This document shows positions 61,789-64,000 of a stretch of 64,000 nucleotides of DNA, piece after piece (position 1 is the stretch's first letter; each line of letters opens with the position of its first letter). The DNA is from Lewinellaceae bacterium. Lineage in GTDB: Bacteria; Bacteroidota; Bacteroidia; Chitinophagales; Saprospiraceae. Below the pieces are notes generated by a model. It was given only the letters and a program-made list of their open reading frames with translations. It searched no databases and was not told the DNA's origin. Position numbers and translations under genes: made by a program. The DNA lies in NCBI GenBank assembly GCA_020636075.1, contig JACJYO010000004.1, positions 372,001 to 436,000 of the forward strand, written 5' to 3'.

Positions 61789-64000
61789 ATGAGCAATCTT
61801 CTTCTCCGCAATTATTTCAAAATCGCATTGCGCAACATGGCGAAGTACCGCGGGTACACGTTGATCAATCTTGCCGGATTGACGATCGGTATTGCCGTTT
61901 GCCTGCTTTTGGTGCTTTGGGTGAACGATGAATTGAGCTATGACCGGTTTCACGCCAATGCTGACCGGATGTATCGTGCGCTGTGGGAAGCCCGTGTTGG
62001 CGACAATGAATGGAAAATCCCCAATGTCCCGGTCCCACTGGCAGGAACGCTTGAACAGGAATTCCCCGAGGTGGAATGGGCAACGCAGGCTTTCGAGGGC
62101 GGCATTACGTTGAAAAAAGGTGCAGAATACGTCCGGGAAAAGCAGGTGCTGTTTGTCGACGAAGATTTTTTCAAGGTATTCACTGTGGAAACGCACGCCG
62201 GGAATCCCGTTTCAGCACTTGAGGACAAGAATGCCATAGTGCTGACAGAATCAGCTGCCCGGCGGTATTTTGGCGAAGACAAGCAACTCGTAGGCCGGTT
62301 TTTGACCCGAAATGACGGGCAGAAGTTGCAGATCGGTGGAGTGGTGCGTGATTTTCCGCAACAAGCCCATCTGCGTTTTGATTTTTTAATGTCTTTGAAA
62401 AACATTTCAAGTATAGAACAGCGCCAGAATGAGTGGGGTTCAGCATCCTGTTTTACGTATTTTACCCTGAAACCGGGTTCGGATGTGCAAGCCGTGGAAG
62501 AAAAGCTGCAGGCCCATACCGATAAAATCTTTGCCGATATTCCATTGCTTCAGGGCGAAAACTACTCGAAATTCCCTTTTGAAAAAGTAACCGATATCTA
62601 CCTTAAGCCCAACCTTCCATACATCTGGATATTCAGCATAATCGGGATTTTCATACTACTGGTCGCCTGTATCAATTTCATCAATCTGGCGACCGCCCGG
62701 GCTATGACACGCGCCAAAGAAGTAGGAATTCGCAAAGTGCTCGGCTCGTATCGCGGGCAGCTGGTGCGCCAGTTTTTCAGCGAAGCCCTTGCGCACGTGC
62801 TTATTGCGGTGTGCCTGGCAGCGGTTTTGGCGACCCTTGCATTGCCTTATTTTAATGCGTTTGCCGGTAAGGCATTAAGCATCAATTATTTGAATTCAGG
62901 CTTTATTTGGCTGTTACTGCTAGGCTTTGTGCTGCTAACCACCTTGCTTACCGGTTTTTTTCCGGCCATTGTATTGTCTTCTTTTTTGCCGGCCCGGGTG
63001 CTCAAGGGCAACTTGTCGCCGTCGAACAGCCGCAGCCGGTTGCGGCAGGCTTTAGTGGTGCTGCAGTTCGGCATTTCCTCGGCTTTGATCATTGGTACCC
63101 TGGTGGTTAGAAACCAGATGCATTTCATGCAACAGACCAATTTGGGATTTGACCAGTCGCATGTGCTGGTGTTGAAAGGTGCGCGGGCACTGCGCAATAA
63201 TTACAATCCATTCATCGAAAAAATACGGGGCATGGCAGCGGTGGAGCAAGTTTCCATTTCGCAATACATGCCGGGCGATGAGTTTGACAGCACCATTTTT
63301 GTTCCCGAACAACCCGCCAACTATACGGAAACATCGCTGACGTATACCCACGTCGATGCGCATTTTGTAGACGCACTTAAACTGGAAATGGCAGAAGGGC
63401 GGAATTTTGACCTTTCCATCCCGACCGACAGCACGGCATTTCTCATCAACCAGACGGCCGCAAAACGGCTGGGTTGGGATCAGCCGATTGGCAAAAAACT
63501 AGCCTATGGTGGTCAGGACCCGGGCCTGGTTGTGGGTGTTGTCAAGGATTTCAACTTTAGTTCGCTGCACGATGCGATCGAACCTGTGGTGTTGCGGATG
63601 TCCCCCTGGACGTTGCCCAATATTGTCGTGCGCCTCCACCCGGGTGATGTCTCCGATCAGCTCGCCGGTATTCAATCGACCTGGAAAGAAATGGCTCCGG
63701 AAGTACCCCTGGAATACGGTTTCCTGGACCAGGATTTCCAAAAACTGTATGAAAAAGAAGCGCGTATGGCGCAGGTATTCCTGCTTTTTTCCATCCTGTC
63801 CATTTTTATTGCCTGCCTGGGCTTGTTGGGCCTGGCTGCATTTATGACGGCGCAACGGGCGAAGGAAATTGGCATCCGGAAAGTTCTCGGGGCCACGACA
63901 TTCAGCCTCGTTGGGTTACTGTCGGGCGATATGCTGAAACTAGTCATGCTCGCCCTGCTCATTGCGGCACCAGCGGCATATTTTCTAATGGAAAAATGGC
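61789..64000 (+). CDS. FtsX-like ABC transporter permease (runs off right edge)
   Basis: At least 737 residues, open to the window edge. MacB-type layout: first helix in YTLINLAGLTIGIAVCLLLVLW, a periplasmic domain (about 45-275), an FtsX core with INLATARAMTRAKEVGIRKVLGSYRGQL, a short link ALSINYLNSGFIWLLLLGFVL, a second periplasmic domain (about 430-655) and a second FtsX core AQRAKEIGIRKVLGATTFSL near the edge. Such duplicated permeases act with a separate ATPase in export of lipoproteins, peptides or drugs. No ATPase gene lies upstream. Confidence 0.9.
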   Translation, partial: MSNLLLRNYFKIALRNMAKYRGYTLINLAGLTIGIAVCLLLVLWVNDELSYDRFHANADRMYRALWEARVGDNEWKIPNVPVPLAGTLEQEFPEVEWATQAFEGGITLKKGAEYVREKQVLFVDEDFFKVFTVETHAGNPVSALEDKNAIVLTESAARRYFGEDKQLVGRFLTRNDGQKLQIGGVVRDFPQQAHLRFDFLMSLKNISSIEQRQNEWGSASCFTYFTLKPGSDVQAVEEKLQAHTDKIFADIPLLQGENYSKFPFEKVTDIYLKPNLPYIWIFSIIGIFILLVACINFINLATARAMTRAKEVGIRKVLGSYRGQLVRQFFSEALAHVLIAVCLAAVLATLALPYFNAFAGKALSINYLNSGFIWLLLLGFVLLTTLLTGFFPAIVLSSFLPARVLKGNLSPSNSRSRLRQALVVLQFGISSALIIGTLVVRNQMHFMQQTNLGFDQSHVLVLKGARALRNNYNPFIEKIRGMAAVEQVSISQYMPGDEFDSTIFVPEQPANYTETSLTYTHVDAHFVDALKLEMAEGRNFDLSIPTDSTAFLINQTAAKRLGWDQPIGKKLAYGGQDPGLVVGVVKDFNFSSLHDAIEPVVLRMSPWTLPNIVVRLHPGDVSDQLAGIQSTWKEMAPEVPLEYGFLDQDFQKLYEKEARMAQVFLLFSILSIFIACLGLLGLAAFMTAQRAKEIGIRKVLGATTFSLVGLLSGDMLKLVMLALLIAAPAAYFLMEKW

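Overview
The window looks like a chromosomal segment of a free-living Bacteroidota, most like the Saprospiraceae (inference from gene content, no search run). Signs are: type IX secretion (T9SS) sorting domains at the C-termini of several secreted proteins, a PorV/PorQ-type outer-membrane protein, TonB-dependent receptors with an N-terminal carboxypeptidase-regulatory-like domain, many TPR lipoproteins, TAnnTTTG-type promoter elements, few Shine-Dalgarno sequences, and a DUF4350-MoxR pair. I saw no rRNA, tRNA, CRISPR array or intact insertion sequence.

Layout. 1-9.7 kb: end of citrate synthase, a TPR protein, a PKD-cyclophilin lipoprotein, DUF4350 plus MoxR ATPase, an AT-rich secreted orphan flanked by inverted word-repeats, a TlpA-type thioredoxin, a lipoprotein and a 2-hydroxyacid dehydrogenase. 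9.9-19 kb: a cassette of TonB-dependent receptor, giant T9SS cargo and PorV-like protein. 19-36.6 kb: greA, a HIT protein, a caspase-TPR protein divergent from an M48-TPR protease, Dps, an S1/P1-like enzyme, a sugar aminotransferase, bacilliredoxin, a DASS transporter, an aspartyl protease, a site-2 protease, a methyltransferase lipoprotein, rsmA, an alkyltransferase-like protein, crtZ and a glycosyltransferase. 37-41 kb: folC and a second TonB receptor, both carrying palindromic repeat elements inside their coding sequence. 41.1-44.3 kb: a degenerate island bounded by two remnants of the same glycoside-hydrolase-like 3' end, holding a T9SS gene and a toxin-like gene, each cut by one in-frame TAG, and an Xre regulator. 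44.3-50.7 kb: a redox operon (FeS-flavoprotein, pyruvate:ferredoxin oxidoreductase, dihydroorotate-dehydrogenase-like protein). 51-64 kb: a large lipoprotein, a GNAT enzyme, ahcY, a TMTC-like membrane glycosyltransferase, trpR and trpE with a clear TrpR-type operator between them, a PDZ-T9SS protein and the start of an FtsX-type ABC permease.

The most unusual signal is in the gaps. Many intergenic regions are built from short, degenerate 7-9 base words repeated in tandem. The word differs from gap to gap, but several arrays are joined to the same anchor, close to TGGTTCACCATTCCGGAAA, and are often arranged as inverted pairs. At least eight arrays or related leaders lie just upstream of a start codon. 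Separate palindromic families occur beside them, and two members have entered coding sequence in frame. The second strong signal is the TrpR repressor with a near-perfect operator over the predicted trpE promoter, which is uncommon for this phylum.
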